Shown here: positions 1-8,884 of the stretch, piece by piece | How the letters are laid out: each line of letters begins with the position of its first letter | Position numbering within the stretch: position 1 is the first letter of the stretch | Assembly (NCBI GenBank): GCA_937928545.1 | Contig: CALGJQ010000028.1 | Coordinates: 1 to 58,914 of the forward strand | Length of the DNA: 58,914 nucleotides | Reading direction: 5' to 3' | Origin: an uncultured Verrucomicrobiales bacterium | GTDB lineage: Bacteria > Verrucomicrobiota > Verrucomicrobiia > Verrucomicrobiales > Akkermansiaceae | Program-made: the position numbers and the translations under genes | The notes under the pieces: generated by a model | The model's input: only the letters and a program-made list of their open reading frames with translations | The model's database searches: none | Told to the model about the DNA's origin: nothing

Positions 1-1326
1 ATTGCGATCGGGCTTTTCCTCTTTTGCTTCCAAAGGAGCTTGAGTAGCTGGGAGAGGAGGGAGTGGTAAAGGACTCCGCTGAGCGGGTAATGTGGTTGGC
101 GCGGCGGGCGCGACAGGAGGTGCGGGTGCGGCAGGAGGTGCCGGCGCGACAGGAGGTGCGGGCGCGGGAGGAGGTGCGGGCGCGGGAGGAGGAGTAGGTG
201 TCGCAGGCGTGGTGGAGATCGGCGCTTTCACGTGGATCGCTCCGGTATGCTCGGGGGGGCGTTCTCTGAGCGGAACGGCGTTTGAGACCTCGGCAGGAAC
301 TCGTGGCGCTGAAGGTGCTTCGGCGCGAACCGTGACTCGGCCGGTGTGAAGGCGGACTGGCCCAGTATTTCGTTCGGCTCCAGGTAAGAGAAGGCTGACC
401 GTCTTGGTTTCGCTTGGGACCTGATTGACTGAGGGCTCTTGGAGAGGAATTTGTTGAGTAGGAGGAGCGACGCGAATGGGTTCGGGTGGAGTAAAGGTGT
501 TGTTCTGAATCCCCATGAACTGAGCGAGAGCCATCGCGCAAGTCTCTGGGCGGTCATCAGGCTTTCTTGAGATCATGGACATGATCCACTTGCAAATGAG
601 CGGATTTAGATCAGGTCGGTATTCGCGCAGGTCTTTGTATTGTCCCGAGAGGTGAGAAGCCATGACTTGAGCGACGGAATCGCCATCGAAAGGGTAAGTT
701 CCTGCGAGAGCATAGTAGAAAACGGTGCCAAGGGCGTAGAGATCAGTCCGTGCATCGAGGGGCAATTGTTCAAACTGCTCCGGCGCCATGAAGTAGATCG
801 AGCCAAAGAGGGAGTTGCCATGTGCAATCGTTTGCTTGGTGGGCTCCATGGCAAACTTGGCGAGACCGAAGTCGAGGATCTTGAGCTGCATACGTCCGCT
901 GGGAAGCCAAGTCACCATAAAGTTGCAGGGCTTGAGATCGCGGTGGAGAAGGTGGGCGTCGTGCGCGGCTAAGAGTCCTTCGAGCGATTGCTCGGCAAGG
1001 AGCATGAAGTCTTCCTCGGTGAATGGGGCGCGGGTGATGAGAGCGTCGAGAGTTTCACCTTCGAGGAGTTCCATGACCACAAAAGGCCCGTCTCCGTCTT
1101 GACCGAAATCGAAGAGCTGAACGATGTTAGGCGAATTTAAAGCGGAAAGAGAATGGCACTCTTTGAGGAGCTCTTCGACCGCTTTTTCGGAGCGGGTTTC
1201 TTCGCTTTCTAGGAGCCGCTTGACCGCGACACGTCGACGAAGTTGGTGGTCAAAGCCTTCATAAACCGCCCCCACGCCACCCTGACCGAGTTTTCGGCGG
1301 ATTTCGTAGCGTTCTGGGATCTCCAT
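1..1326 (-). CDS. Serine/threonine protein kinase, C-terminus beyond window
   Basis: Reads without a stop from ATG at 1326 to the window edge (442 codons), so the gene is cut by the window. A eukaryote-type Ser/Thr kinase domain begins at the N-terminus: glycine-rich loop LGQGGVGAVYE (about 13-23), ATP-binding Lys in VAVKR (Lys36), catalytic HRDLKPCN (128-135), DFG (152-154) and an APEQ activation-segment motif. After roughly residue 270 it becomes a low-complexity linker, ending in a Pro/Ala-rich stretch (DNA 100-200) made of near-tandem PPAPA/PPVAPA units. The family phosphorylates proteins on Ser/Thr; the sensory or membrane part expected after the linker is not visible. The substrate is unknown. 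Confidence 0.93.
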   Translation of the reverse strand, partial: MEIPERYEIRRKLGQGGVGAVYEGFDHQLRRRVAVKRLLESEETRSEKAVEELLKECHSLSALNSPNIVQLFDFGQDGDGPFVVMELLEGETLDALITRAPFTEEDFMLLAEQSLEGLLAAHDAHLLHRDLKPCNFMVTWLPSGRMQLKILDFGLAKFAMEPTKQTIAHGNSLFGSIYFMAPEQFEQLPLDARTDLYALGTVFYYALAGTYPFDGDSVAQVMASHLSGQYKDLREYRPDLNPLICKWIMSMISRKPDDRPETCAMALAQFMGIQNNTFTPPEPIRVAPPTQQIPLQEPSVNQVPSETKTVSLLLPGAERNTGPVRLHTGRVTVRAEAPSAPRVPAEVSNAVPLRERPPEHTGAIHVKAPISTTPATPTPPPAPAPPPAPAPPVAPAPPAAPAPPVAPAAPTTLPAQRSPLPLPPLPATQAPLEAKEEKPDRN

Positions 1327-1484
1327 TTGGGGGTAAATGTCGGTGGGGCTGGAGGATTAGGTAAACTCTTCCCCAAAAATGAAAAGCCCCGATACGGGCA
1401 ATAATTAGAAATTCAGAGTTGCCAGCTTGGAAGCATCGCGATAGCGTCCGCCCGCCTCGACCAAACAGGCGTATTTTTCAAAAC

Positions 1485-1574
1485 GGACAGGTGTCAGAGT
1501 GGTCGAATGAGCTCGCCTGGAAAGCGTGTGTGCGTGTAAGCGTACCGTGGGTTCGAATCCCACCCTGTCCGCCA
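1485..1574 (+). tRNA. tRNA-Ser (anticodon GGA)
   Basis: Class II tRNA fold. The acceptor strand GGACAGG (1485-1491) pairs with CCTGTCC (1564-1570), followed by discriminator G and an encoded CCA (1572-1574). The T-arm contains GGTTCGAATCC. The long variable arm is typical of tRNA-Ser. The anticodon loop CTGGAAA places GGA at 1519-1521, reading UCC/UCU. The anticodon stem has one apparent T-T mismatch. The 158 bases before it and 177 bases after it hold nothing else I can name. Confidence 0.93.
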
Positions 1575-1751
1575 TTTTTCCTCATTCGTTCAGAGTGAGT
1601 GAGCTAGCCCCAAATTGTCTTGTGGGGCCCGATTTTTGAATATTCTGAATTCAAAGAAGTGAACACAGAATTTCCCTTTCACCATCACATGAAAGGTTTC
1701 TTAGTCGTGAAACATTCTTGTAGTTTTGGCTGTAGAATAAGGTCAAGAATC

Positions 1752-4700
1752 ATGACATCGATCAAATCAACGAAACTGGCTTTTAAGATGACGGTTGCGG
1801 TCTTTCTTTTGGCAGGGGCAAGTGCGGGAGCTAAGGAGTTCAAGCCACTCTTCAATGGGAAAGATCTGACAGGCTGGGATGGGAATCCGGAAATTTGGTT
1901 GGTTAAGGACGGGGTGATCACGGGGAAGTCGAGTGGGAAGCTGAAGTATAATCAGTTTTTGATCTGGAGAGGTGGTAAGGTGGAGAACTTTGAATTACGG
2001 GCCAAGATCAAGGCGACCGGGAATCACTCCGGAATTCAGTATCGCAGTAGAGAACTTCCAAAGATCGGAAAGTGGTCGCTCAGCGGTTATCAATGCGACG
2101 TTCATCCTAAGCCTTCTTACAATGGCATGGTTTATGAAGAAAGAGGGCGCGGAATCCTCGCTCAGAACGGTCAAGGGGTCGTCACTGATCCTGAGGGGAA
2201 GCATTGGCTGACCGATCAACATCCTCTCGTAAAGCGTGGTTCGACCCAGTGGCAGGAATACACGATCATCGCGAATGGGAATCACATCATTCACAAGGTG
2301 AATGGAACGAAGACGGCAGAGTATCGTGACTTTGATCCCAAAAAGAGTGCTCTTCAGGGGCTCTTGGCTTTTCAGATTTCTAGTAGCTCGGCCATGACGG
2401 TTGAGATTAAGGATGTCATGTTCAAATCCTTGCCCAATGGAGGCGTCGTGGCCTTTCAGGATTTTGCAATCCCGAGCGATGCGCAGATTATTGAAAAGAA
2501 GAAGCCGGTGAAGAAAAAGCCTGTAGTGAAAGCTGGTCCCGCGATTGGTGGAAATCAGGCCACACCGGTTGCGAATATTACCAAGCCCGAGGGCTTTGAA
2601 GTGGAACTTCTTTACTCGGTTCCGGGCAATGAGCAGGGATCTTGGGTGTGTCTTTGTAACGATGACAAAGGCCGGATCTATGCCAGCGATCAATATGGTG
2701 GGCTTTACCGTTTTAAGCCGCCCGCAGCGGGAGAGGAATTGAAGGCTGAGAATATCCAGAAGCTCCCGCTCGAAATTCGCGCGGTCAACGGAATGCTTTT
2801 TGCCTTTGGTGCTCTTTACGTTGGGGTGAACGATTACGAGCGTAAGATGGAAAGTGGGCTCTATCGGATTTCTGACAGCAATGGCGATGATGAGTTGGAC
2901 AAAGTTGAGAAGCTGCGCGGAATGAACGCACGTGGAGATCACGGGGTGCATGCCATCGTTCTCACTCCTGATGAAAAGGGCCTCTACCTCATTTGCGGAA
3001 ATAATGTCGATCCCACCGAGGTGGCAGAAAGTTCTCCCGTGAAGCCGACTTGGGGAGATGATCATCTCTTGAAGCGCATGCCAGATGGACGTGGTCATAA
3101 CCGCGACCGCCTCGCTCCCGGAGGTTTCATTTATCGGGTCGATCCCGAAGGCGAAAATTTCGAGACCCTCGCGAATGGCTTCCGCAATATCTACGATGCC
3201 AGCGTCAACCGTCGCGGCGATCTTTTCACCTATGATGCCGATATGGAGTATGACTTTAATACGCCTTGGTATCGTCCCACTCGGGTGAACCATGTTCTCA
3301 GTGGTGGGGAATACGGCTGGCGAAATGGCGCGGGAAAATATCCTGAGTTCTACTTTGATAACCTTCCTTCGACTTTGAATATCGGACCGGGTTCCCCGAC
3401 CGGAACAGTCTTTGGATACGGGGCCAAGTTCCCTGCGAAGTATCAAGAAGCCTTCTACGTGCTCGATTGGAGTTGGGGGAAAATTTACGCGGTGCATCTG
3501 ACTCCAAATGGCGCGAGTTACACGGCGACAAAAGAAGAGTTTGTGACGGGCGGTCCGCTTCCTGTGACCGATGCCATCATTCACCCGGATGGAGCGATGT
3601 ATTTTGCGATTGGGGGACGTCGTGTGCAGTCTGGTCTCTATCGTGTGACCTATAAAGGAGACGAGAGTACAGATCTCGTGAAGCAACAGCCAGCAGAACT
3701 TCCGCTGCACGAGCTTCGGAAGAGCATCGAGGTTTTCCATGGAAAAGTAGACCCGAAAGCAGTCGCCAGCGTTTGGCCTCACTTGGGGCATGAAGATCGC
3801 TACATTCGTTCTGCAGCTCGCACGGTTTTGGAGCACCAAGCGCTTGGAGACTGGAAAGAGAAAGCGCTTCAGGAAACGAATGCCACCGCGCAGATCGAAG
3901 CGCTTTTGGCTCTGACGAAAGTCGAAGGGGCGAAGAAAGACGCGGGGACTCGCGATGCAATTTTAGCGGCTCTGCTAAAGCATGATTATGGTTCTCTGAG
4001 CGCCGAAGATCGTCTTTCTTATGCTCGTTTACTTCAGATCGTTTTAGTTCGCTTTGGTGATCCAGCTCAGGAGACCTTATCGGCAATCGGGACCAAACTC
4101 GATGCCGCCTATCCGGCGGCTTCTTTTGAAGAGAATTGGCTCCTCACCGAGACCTTGGCTTTTCTGCAACATCCCAACACGGCTGCAAAGGGAATGGCTT
4201 TGATTCAAGGCGCGCCGAGTCAGGAGCCTCAGATGGAGTATGCTCGCAGTCTTCGTTTCTTAAAAACGGGTTGGACGAGTGAACTCCGTAAGCAACAGCT
4301 TGAGTGGTTCTTGAAAGCGGCGAACTACAATGGCGGAGCGAGCTTTACCAAGTTCATCGAGTTCATCCGCAATGACTCACTGGCGACCTATAGTGAGGCG
4401 GAGAAAAAGGAGCATGCTGAATTGATCGCAAAGAAGCCGGTGCGCAAGAGTGCGATCGAGTTGTCTGGTGAAATCTTTGCTGGTCGCACGCCTACGATGT
4501 GGAAGTTAGAAGACCTTAGTGAAGCAGCGCAGAATGGCATGAAGGGCCGTGATTTCGTTCGTGGAAAGCAGATGTTCGCGGCCACCGCTTGTTACGCCTG
4601 CCACCGTTTTGGTAATGCCGGCGGCATGACGGGACCTGATCTTACGGGAGCGGGTGGACGATACAGTCCGCATGACTTGCTCGATCAAATCATCAATCCA

Positions 4701-4994
4701 AGTAAGGAAATTAACGAGCAGTTTGCACCGATCATTATCACTCTTAAGGATGGTAAGACGCTCAGCGGAGTTGTCGTGAACCTCAGTGGTGATAACGTGA
4801 CAATCAACACCGACCTCAGTGATCCGAATCAGCGCGTCAATGTCGACCGCAAGAAAGTGGAAAGCATTGAGCCAAGTGAAGTTTCCATGATGCCTCCAAA
4901 TCTTCTTATGATGCTGAAGAAGGAAGAGGTGCTCGATCTCGTTGCTTACATTCTAAGCGGAGGGAATAAGGAGCACGCTGCATTTAAGAAGTAG
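1752..4994 (+). CDS. DUF1080 / membrane-bound dehydrogenase-like / c-type heme fusion protein
   Basis: About 1080 residues. I start at ATG 1752 rather than a TTG at 1620, because 1752 gives a clean signal peptide (MTSIKSTKLAFK, then a hydrophobic core ending ASAGA). Residues about 30-230 have the DUF1080 (3-keto-disaccharide hydrolase-like, concanavalin-type) signature FNGKDLTGWD. Around 270-650 lies a beta-propeller region resembling the PVC 'putative membrane-bound dehydrogenase' family (TIGR02604-like; KPEGFEVELLYSVPG). A helical repeat-like region follows. The C-terminus carries a c-type heme motif CYACH (947-951) with the downstream GPDLTGAG context of TIGR02603. Likely exported and involved in sugar oxidation or breakdown; the substrate is not deducible. 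This three-part architecture is common in Planctomycetes and Verrucomicrobia. Confidence 0.9.
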   Translation: MTSIKSTKLAFKMTVAVFLLAGASAGAKEFKPLFNGKDLTGWDGNPEIWLVKDGVITGKSSGKLKYNQFLIWRGGKVENFELRAKIKATGNHSGIQYRSRELPKIGKWSLSGYQCDVHPKPSYNGMVYEERGRGILAQNGQGVVTDPEGKHWLTDQHPLVKRGSTQWQEYTIIANGNHIIHKVNGTKTAEYRDFDPKKSALQGLLAFQISSSSAMTVEIKDVMFKSLPNGGVVAFQDFAIPSDAQIIEKKKPVKKKPVVKAGPAIGGNQATPVANITKPEGFEVELLYSVPGNEQGSWVCLCNDDKGRIYASDQYGGLYRFKPPAAGEELKAENIQKLPLEIRAVNGMLFAFGALYVGVNDYERKMESGLYRISDSNGDDELDKVEKLRGMNARGDHGVHAIVLTPDEKGLYLICGNNVDPTEVAESSPVKPTWGDDHLLKRMPDGRGHNRDRLAPGGFIYRVDPEGENFETLANGFRNIYDASVNRRGDLFTYDADMEYDFNTPWYRPTRVNHVLSGGEYGWRNGAGKYPEFYFDNLPSTLNIGPGSPTGTVFGYGAKFPAKYQEAFYVLDWSWGKIYAVHLTPNGASYTATKEEFVTGGPLPVTDAIIHPDGAMYFAIGGRRVQSGLYRVTYKGDESTDLVKQQPAELPLHELRKSIEVFHGKVDPKAVASVWPHLGHEDRYIRSAARTVLEHQALGDWKEKALQETNATAQIEALLALTKVEGAKKDAGTRDAILAALLKHDYGSLSAEDRLSYARLLQIVLVRFGDPAQETLSAIGTKLDAAYPAASFEENWLLTETLAFLQHPNTAAKGMALIQGAPSQEPQMEYARSLRFLKTGWTSELRKQQLEWFLKAANYNGGASFTKFIEFIRNDSLATYSEAEKKEHAELIAKKPVRKSAIELSGEIFAGRTPTMWKLEDLSEAAQNGMKGRDFVRGKQMFAATACYACHRFGNAGGMTGPDLTGAGGRYSPHDLLDQIINPSKEINEQFAPIIITLKDGKTLSGVVVNLSGDNVTINTDLSDPNQRVNVDRKKVESIEPSEVSMMPPNLLMMLKKEEVLDLVAYILSGGNKEHAAFKK

Positions 4995-5035
4995 AGCGAG
5001 AATTGGCAGGCGGAGTTTTGGGGTAGGACAGGCTT

Positions 5036-5251
5036 GGCCATTAGCGTTTCGCTTTTGGCCATTAGCTTTCTCGCGGAGAATTCCGGTCGACTGGGCTTTG
5101 AGCGCGATGTGGACGGCGGCGGGACGCCGCCGCTCCGTAGTTTTCTACGAAAACGAGAGGCGCTAGCCACGGAGGGGCGGCGTCTCGCCGCCTTGGAGTC
5201 CGGTGTTCCGGTCGACCGAGGCTAAGCGCTAAAAGCCAAACGCTAATAGCC
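5036..5251. repeat. 216-bp imperfect palindromic intergenic element
   Basis: The outer arms 5036-5066 and 5221-5251 are inverted repeats with 26 of 31 positions matching. Inside are GGTCGAC (5085-5091) against GTCGACC (5211-5217), and an inner GC-rich pair, 5115-5140 against about 5163-5192, each arm being itself a small hairpin (GGCGGCGGGACGCCGCC type). No ORF fits. It fills nearly all of the 276-bp gap between the converging DUF1080 gene and ndh. It could be a REP/MITE-like mobile element that also acts as a bidirectional transcription stop. I saw no second copy in this window. Confidence 0.8.
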
Positions 5252-5270
5252 GATGCGGCACACCCTTGCG

Positions 5271-6587
5271 CTATTTTGCCCCACTATTTGGCTCACCCTT
5301 AGCGTCCTCTTTGCAAATCGAGAAGACCCGCGCGGCGGGTTTATCGAAGAGGTATGAAAATGCCCACGAGAGGAGGACGGCGAGCTTGTTTCGGAAACCG
5401 ATGAGGAAGGCGAGGTGGATAAAGAGCCACGCGAGCCAGGCCGGGAAGCCTTTGAGTTTCATCTTCCCGGTTTGAGCGACGGCGGCATTTTTCCCAATGA
5501 TGGCCATGATCCCTTTGTCTTTATAACGATAGGCGGGACGTAAGGTGAGGTAGCGGTCGGCGTAGCGGGTCTTTTGGAGGCGGAGATCTTCTTTGAGAAC
5601 CTTGGCGACGTGCTTGCCCATTTGCATCGCAGCGGGGGCGAGGCCGGGGACGGTTTTTCCATCGGGATCAGTCAAAGAAACGAGATCGCCAGCGGCAAAG
5701 ATGTTGGGGTGACCGGGGACCGCGAGGGAGGGTTCGACTTCGATGCGTCCACCGCGGTCGCGAGGGCATTCGAGACACTCGGTGATGGGCGAGGCTCCGA
5801 CTCCGGCAGCCCAGATGAGGGTTTCGGCCTGAATTTCCTGACCGTCATTGAGGTGAAGGTAGCCTTCTTTGACCTCGTCGACTCGTGGCCCGAGAATGAC
5901 CTCGACGCCTAGCTCTTGGAGTCGTTCCAAGGTGTATGCGGAGTGGTCTTCGGAGAAGCTTTTCAGAATGCGTTCGCCTGACTGTATGAGAACGATGCGG
6001 AAGTCTTTGAGGTCAATGCGTCGGTAGTCTGTCTTGAGGGCGCGGCGGACCAGGTCGGAGAAGGCGCCCGCGAGTTCGACTCCAGTGGGTCCACCTCCGA
6101 TGATGGCGACGCTCATGAGGCGCTTTTGCTCTTCAATATCGTCACAGCGTTCCGCTCGTTCGAGGGCGTTGAGGACTTGATGACGGATTTGGCGGGAGTC
6201 TTCGAGGTTCTTGAGGCCGTAGGTGTGCTTGGCCCATTCGTCTTTGCCGAAGTAGGAGGTGCGGGCTCCGGTGGCGATAACGAGGCTATCGTAAGAATGA
6301 CTTCCGTGTTCGGTGATGATCTCATTCTTATCGCAAGCGATATCGGTCACCTTATCGAGAATGACGGAGACGTTCTGAGCCTTGCCGAGAACGGCACGAA
6401 GGGAGCGGGCTATATCGACCGCAGAGAGCGAGGCGGTCGCGACCTGATAGAGAAGGGGTTGGAAGAGGTGGTGATTTTGCTGATCGATCAAGGTGACCGA
6501 AAAGCGATCATCGTTTGCGAGGGACTGTGCGCAGTTGAGGCCCGCAAATCCACCGCCGATAATGGTGACCCGATGGGGTGATTTCAT
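5271..6587 (-). CDS. ndh: Type II NADH dehydrogenase (NAD(P)/FAD-dependent oxidoreductase)
   Basis: 438 residues. Two Rossmann dinucleotide motifs are visible: GGGFAG near residue 11 (FAD) and VAIIGGGPTGVELAG (NADH). The C-terminal FAD-contact AAGDLVSLTDPDG is present. A hydrophobic, probably amphipathic segment (PAWLAWLFIHLAFLIGF) near residue 380 fits monotopic attachment to the inner membrane. The family oxidises NADH and reduces quinone without pumping protons. It stands alone on the minus strand, divergent from a secreted unknown at 6686 with about 100 bp between them for both promoters. Confidence 0.92.
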   Translation of the reverse strand: MKSPHRVTIIGGGFAGLNCAQSLANDDRFSVTLIDQQNHHLFQPLLYQVATASLSAVDIARSLRAVLGKAQNVSVILDKVTDIACDKNEIITEHGSHSYDSLVIATGARTSYFGKDEWAKHTYGLKNLEDSRQIRHQVLNALERAERCDDIEEQKRLMSVAIIGGGPTGVELAGAFSDLVRRALKTDYRRIDLKDFRIVLIQSGERILKSFSEDHSAYTLERLQELGVEVILGPRVDEVKEGYLHLNDGQEIQAETLIWAAGVGASPITECLECPRDRGGRIEVEPSLAVPGHPNIFAAGDLVSLTDPDGKTVPGLAPAAMQMGKHVAKVLKEDLRLQKTRYADRYLTLRPAYRYKDKGIMAIIGKNAAVAQTGKMKLKGFPAWLAWLFIHLAFLIGFRNKLAVLLSWAFSYLFDKPAARVFSICKEDAKGEPNSGAK

Positions 6588-6685
6588 GGGGCTATGATAA
6601 GGGAATTAGGCTGATTCACCACGGCGAATTTTTCATGAGGTGGTCTTTCTCTTGCGGGCGAATGAAACCCTGTCAGAGTGTTGTC

Positions 6686-7165
6686 ATGAAATTGTATAAA
6701 CCCCTGATCCATTTCTGGGTGCTGATGGCCGTTTTCGGCTCGTCAGCCCTAGCAGAGGATAAACCGCCCCAGTTTTATCCCTTTAAGGTGACGATTGGAG
6801 AGCAGGAGGCGAAGATGGAGAAGCCCGGTGACCTTTTTGCCGTCATTAAAGATCCGGTTAAGGCTGATGATCTCCTGATGATCGAAAAGAAGGCGGAGAT
6901 GCTCATCGCCAATGCTCACCCCTGTAAAGAGGATGGGACCATTCTTGATGGCAAGGAAACGGTGGCCATATACGCCCCGAATTCTAACAGTCTCAGCTTG
7001 GTAGCGACTCTGAAGAAGGAGGCGCTTAAGCCCGGGACCTACCTCATCAATGTGGTGGCTCATGGGCAAACTTCGCGCGTGGTTTTCTCGATTGCGGATC
7101 CTAAGGGGAAGGTGAAATTCCCCAAGGTCACCGATATCCTCAAGTATCTAAAAGGCGAGTCCTAA
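6686..7165 (+). CDS. Secreted protein of unknown function
   Basis: 159 residues from ATG 6686. This start gives a classical signal peptide (MKLYKPLIHFWVLMAVFGS, cleavage after ALA). An in-frame ATG at 6662 is the alternative. The mature part (about 135 residues) looks like a compact beta-rich periplasmic domain with alternating polar and hydrophobic stretches. I recognise no family. It stops 6 bp before the recJ TTG start, so it may lead the recJ-recG operon, although an exported protein has no obvious link with recombination. Confidence 0.75.
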   Translation: MKLYKPLIHFWVLMAVFGSSALAEDKPPQFYPFKVTIGEQEAKMEKPGDLFAVIKDPVKADDLLMIEKKAEMLIANAHPCKEDGTILDGKETVAIYAPNSNSLSLVATLKKEALKPGTYLINVVAHGQTSRVVFSIADPKGKVKFPKVTDILKYLKGES

Positions 7166-7171
7166 GAACCC

Positions 7172-8884
7172 TTGAGTCAGAAGGAAAAAGAGGTGCAGTG
7201 GATCATCCGCGAGGCACCAGAAGGTTGGGAGAATCTGGTTCCAGATGGAATGCCCAAGATTCTCGGGCGTCTGCTCGCGCAGCGCGGGATTGCGGAGGGT
7301 GAGGTCGATCGTTTTTTACGGCCGAAGTTGGCCGAGCTTACGGATCCCTTTGAGATTCCGGAGATGGATCTTGCGGTTGAGCGGGTTTTCAAAGCGATCG
7401 ATGAAGGGCAGCGAGTTTGTATTTATGGCGACTATGATGTCGACGGCGTGAGCTCGATTGCGGTCTTGCGGACGACTTTGGAGGCTTATGGGGCGAAGCC
7501 GTATTCCTTCATTCCACGACGGAGTAGCGAGGGCTACGGACTTAGCGGAGGTGGTTTGGAACGCTGCCTTGAAGAGTGCGGGAAGCCGGATCTTTTGATC
7601 GCGGTGGATTGCGGGACGGTTTCGAATGAGGCCATCGCCAATCTTGCCAAAGATGGCGTGGATACGGTGGTGGTGGATCACCATGAAATGGGGCCAGAGG
7701 GGCGCCCTGATTGTGTCGCTTTAGTGAATCCGAAAGCGGCGGGCGATCATCGCGAATACCTTTGCGCCGCTGGAGTGGTTTTCAAACTGGCACATGCTCT
7801 TCTGAAAACGCGTCCGCTTGAGAGCTTTGATTTGAAGAGCGTGCTCGACCTCGTGGCGGTCGCTACGATTTCGGACATTGTTCCTCTGGTGGAAGAAAAT
7901 CGTCTCTTGGTTCGTCATGGGCTTCGCTTGTTAGAGCAAGCGGAGCGACCTGGGCTGCGGGCTCTTCTGAAGCTGACCGGGACGGAAGGGAAGTTGAGTA
8001 GTGCCGATATTGGTTTCCGGATCGGTCCGCGTCTCAATGCAGCGGGTCGCATGGATCAGCCGGAACAAGCGCTCGAAACGCTGATGACGAATTGCAAGAA
8101 TGAGGCCGCCGATTTGGCTGATGAATTGGAGCGATTTAACAAGGGACGTCAGCAGCTCGAGCAGACCATTTTTGCGGAAGCAATGGCGATGTTGGAGGAG
8201 GGGAAAGATGAACCGGTCATCGTGGTTGGTTCTCGTTCTTGGCATGCCGGGGTGGTGGGGATTGTCGCGTCACGCTTGATGCGGATGTATCATAAGCCGG
8301 TCTTTGTGATCTCGATTGATGAGAATGGCATCGGCAAAGGGAGTGGTCGGAGCATCGCGGGGATTTCTTTGGTGGAAGCGATTGCAAGCGGGCGTGAGCA
8401 TCTTGTCGCGGGTGGTGGTCACCACATGGCGGCGGGCTTGAGCATTCACGAGGATTCCATTCCGGCCTTCCGTGAGAGCTTTGTGAACTTTGTCGAAGAG
8501 ACCTGTTCGGATAAAGATCTCTCGGCCAAAGTCCACGTTGATGCCGAAGTCGAGTTGGGTGATTTATCGCTCGATTTCTTGGCGAGCTATGAACTCTTAC
8601 AGCCCTTCGGGAGCTCGAACCCTCAGCCGATTTTTATGGCTCGAAACGTGTGGCTCACCGAGCCGCCGCGGAGGTTGAAGAACAATCACCTGCGCTTGTT
8701 TTTGCGCCAAGGTTATGACGAGCGGGATGCCATCTTCTTCGGAGGAGGTGCCAATGACTTGCCTGACCCTCCTTGGGATATGACCTTTACGGTGGATCGC
8801 AATGTTTTCCGAGGTCGCGTGAGTGTTCAGATTAGTATTCAAAATGTCCGCCCGGCAGCGGAGTCGGAAGATGAAGGCGAATGA
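7172..8884 (+). CDS. recJ: Single-stranded-DNA-specific exonuclease RecJ
   Basis: 570 residues starting at a TTG codon. No in-frame ATG or GTG lies before the conserved N-terminal region, so TTG is the likely start. DHH-family metal sites are present: DYDVDG (87-92), VDCG and DHH (169-171). The DHHA1 domain carries the GGGHHMAAG motif, and a C-terminal OB-like domain follows. RecJ degrades single-stranded DNA 5' to 3' in RecF-pathway and mismatch repair. The length matches the family. It overlaps recG by 14 nt, indicating a translationally coupled repair operon. Confidence 0.95.
   Translation: MSQKEKEVQWIIREAPEGWENLVPDGMPKILGRLLAQRGIAEGEVDRFLRPKLAELTDPFEIPEMDLAVERVFKAIDEGQRVCIYGDYDVDGVSSIAVLRTTLEAYGAKPYSFIPRRSSEGYGLSGGGLERCLEECGKPDLLIAVDCGTVSNEAIANLAKDGVDTVVVDHHEMGPEGRPDCVALVNPKAAGDHREYLCAAGVVFKLAHALLKTRPLESFDLKSVLDLVAVATISDIVPLVEENRLLVRHGLRLLEQAERPGLRALLKLTGTEGKLSSADIGFRIGPRLNAAGRMDQPEQALETLMTNCKNEAADLADELERFNKGRQQLEQTIFAEAMAMLEEGKDEPVIVVGSRSWHAGVVGIVASRLMRMYHKPVFVISIDENGIGKGSGRSIAGISLVEAIASGREHLVAGGGHHMAAGLSIHEDSIPAFRESFVNFVEETCSDKDLSAKVHVDAEVELGDLSLDFLASYELLQPFGSSNPQPIFMARNVWLTEPPRRLKNNHLRLFLRQGYDERDAIFFGGGANDLPDPPWDMTFTVDRNVFRGRVSVQISIQNVRPAAESEDEGE

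Noticed and set aside
100..200. CRISPR-like tandem repeats
   Set aside because: The units are short, contiguous and in frame with the kinase linker (PPAPA repeats); no spacers. No CRISPR array was seen anywhere in the window.
1995..3839. A 614-codon open frame antisense to the DUF1080 fusion gene
   Set aside because: No recognisable domain; the sense strand has clear domains, signal peptide and heme site across the same bases, so this is a shadow frame.
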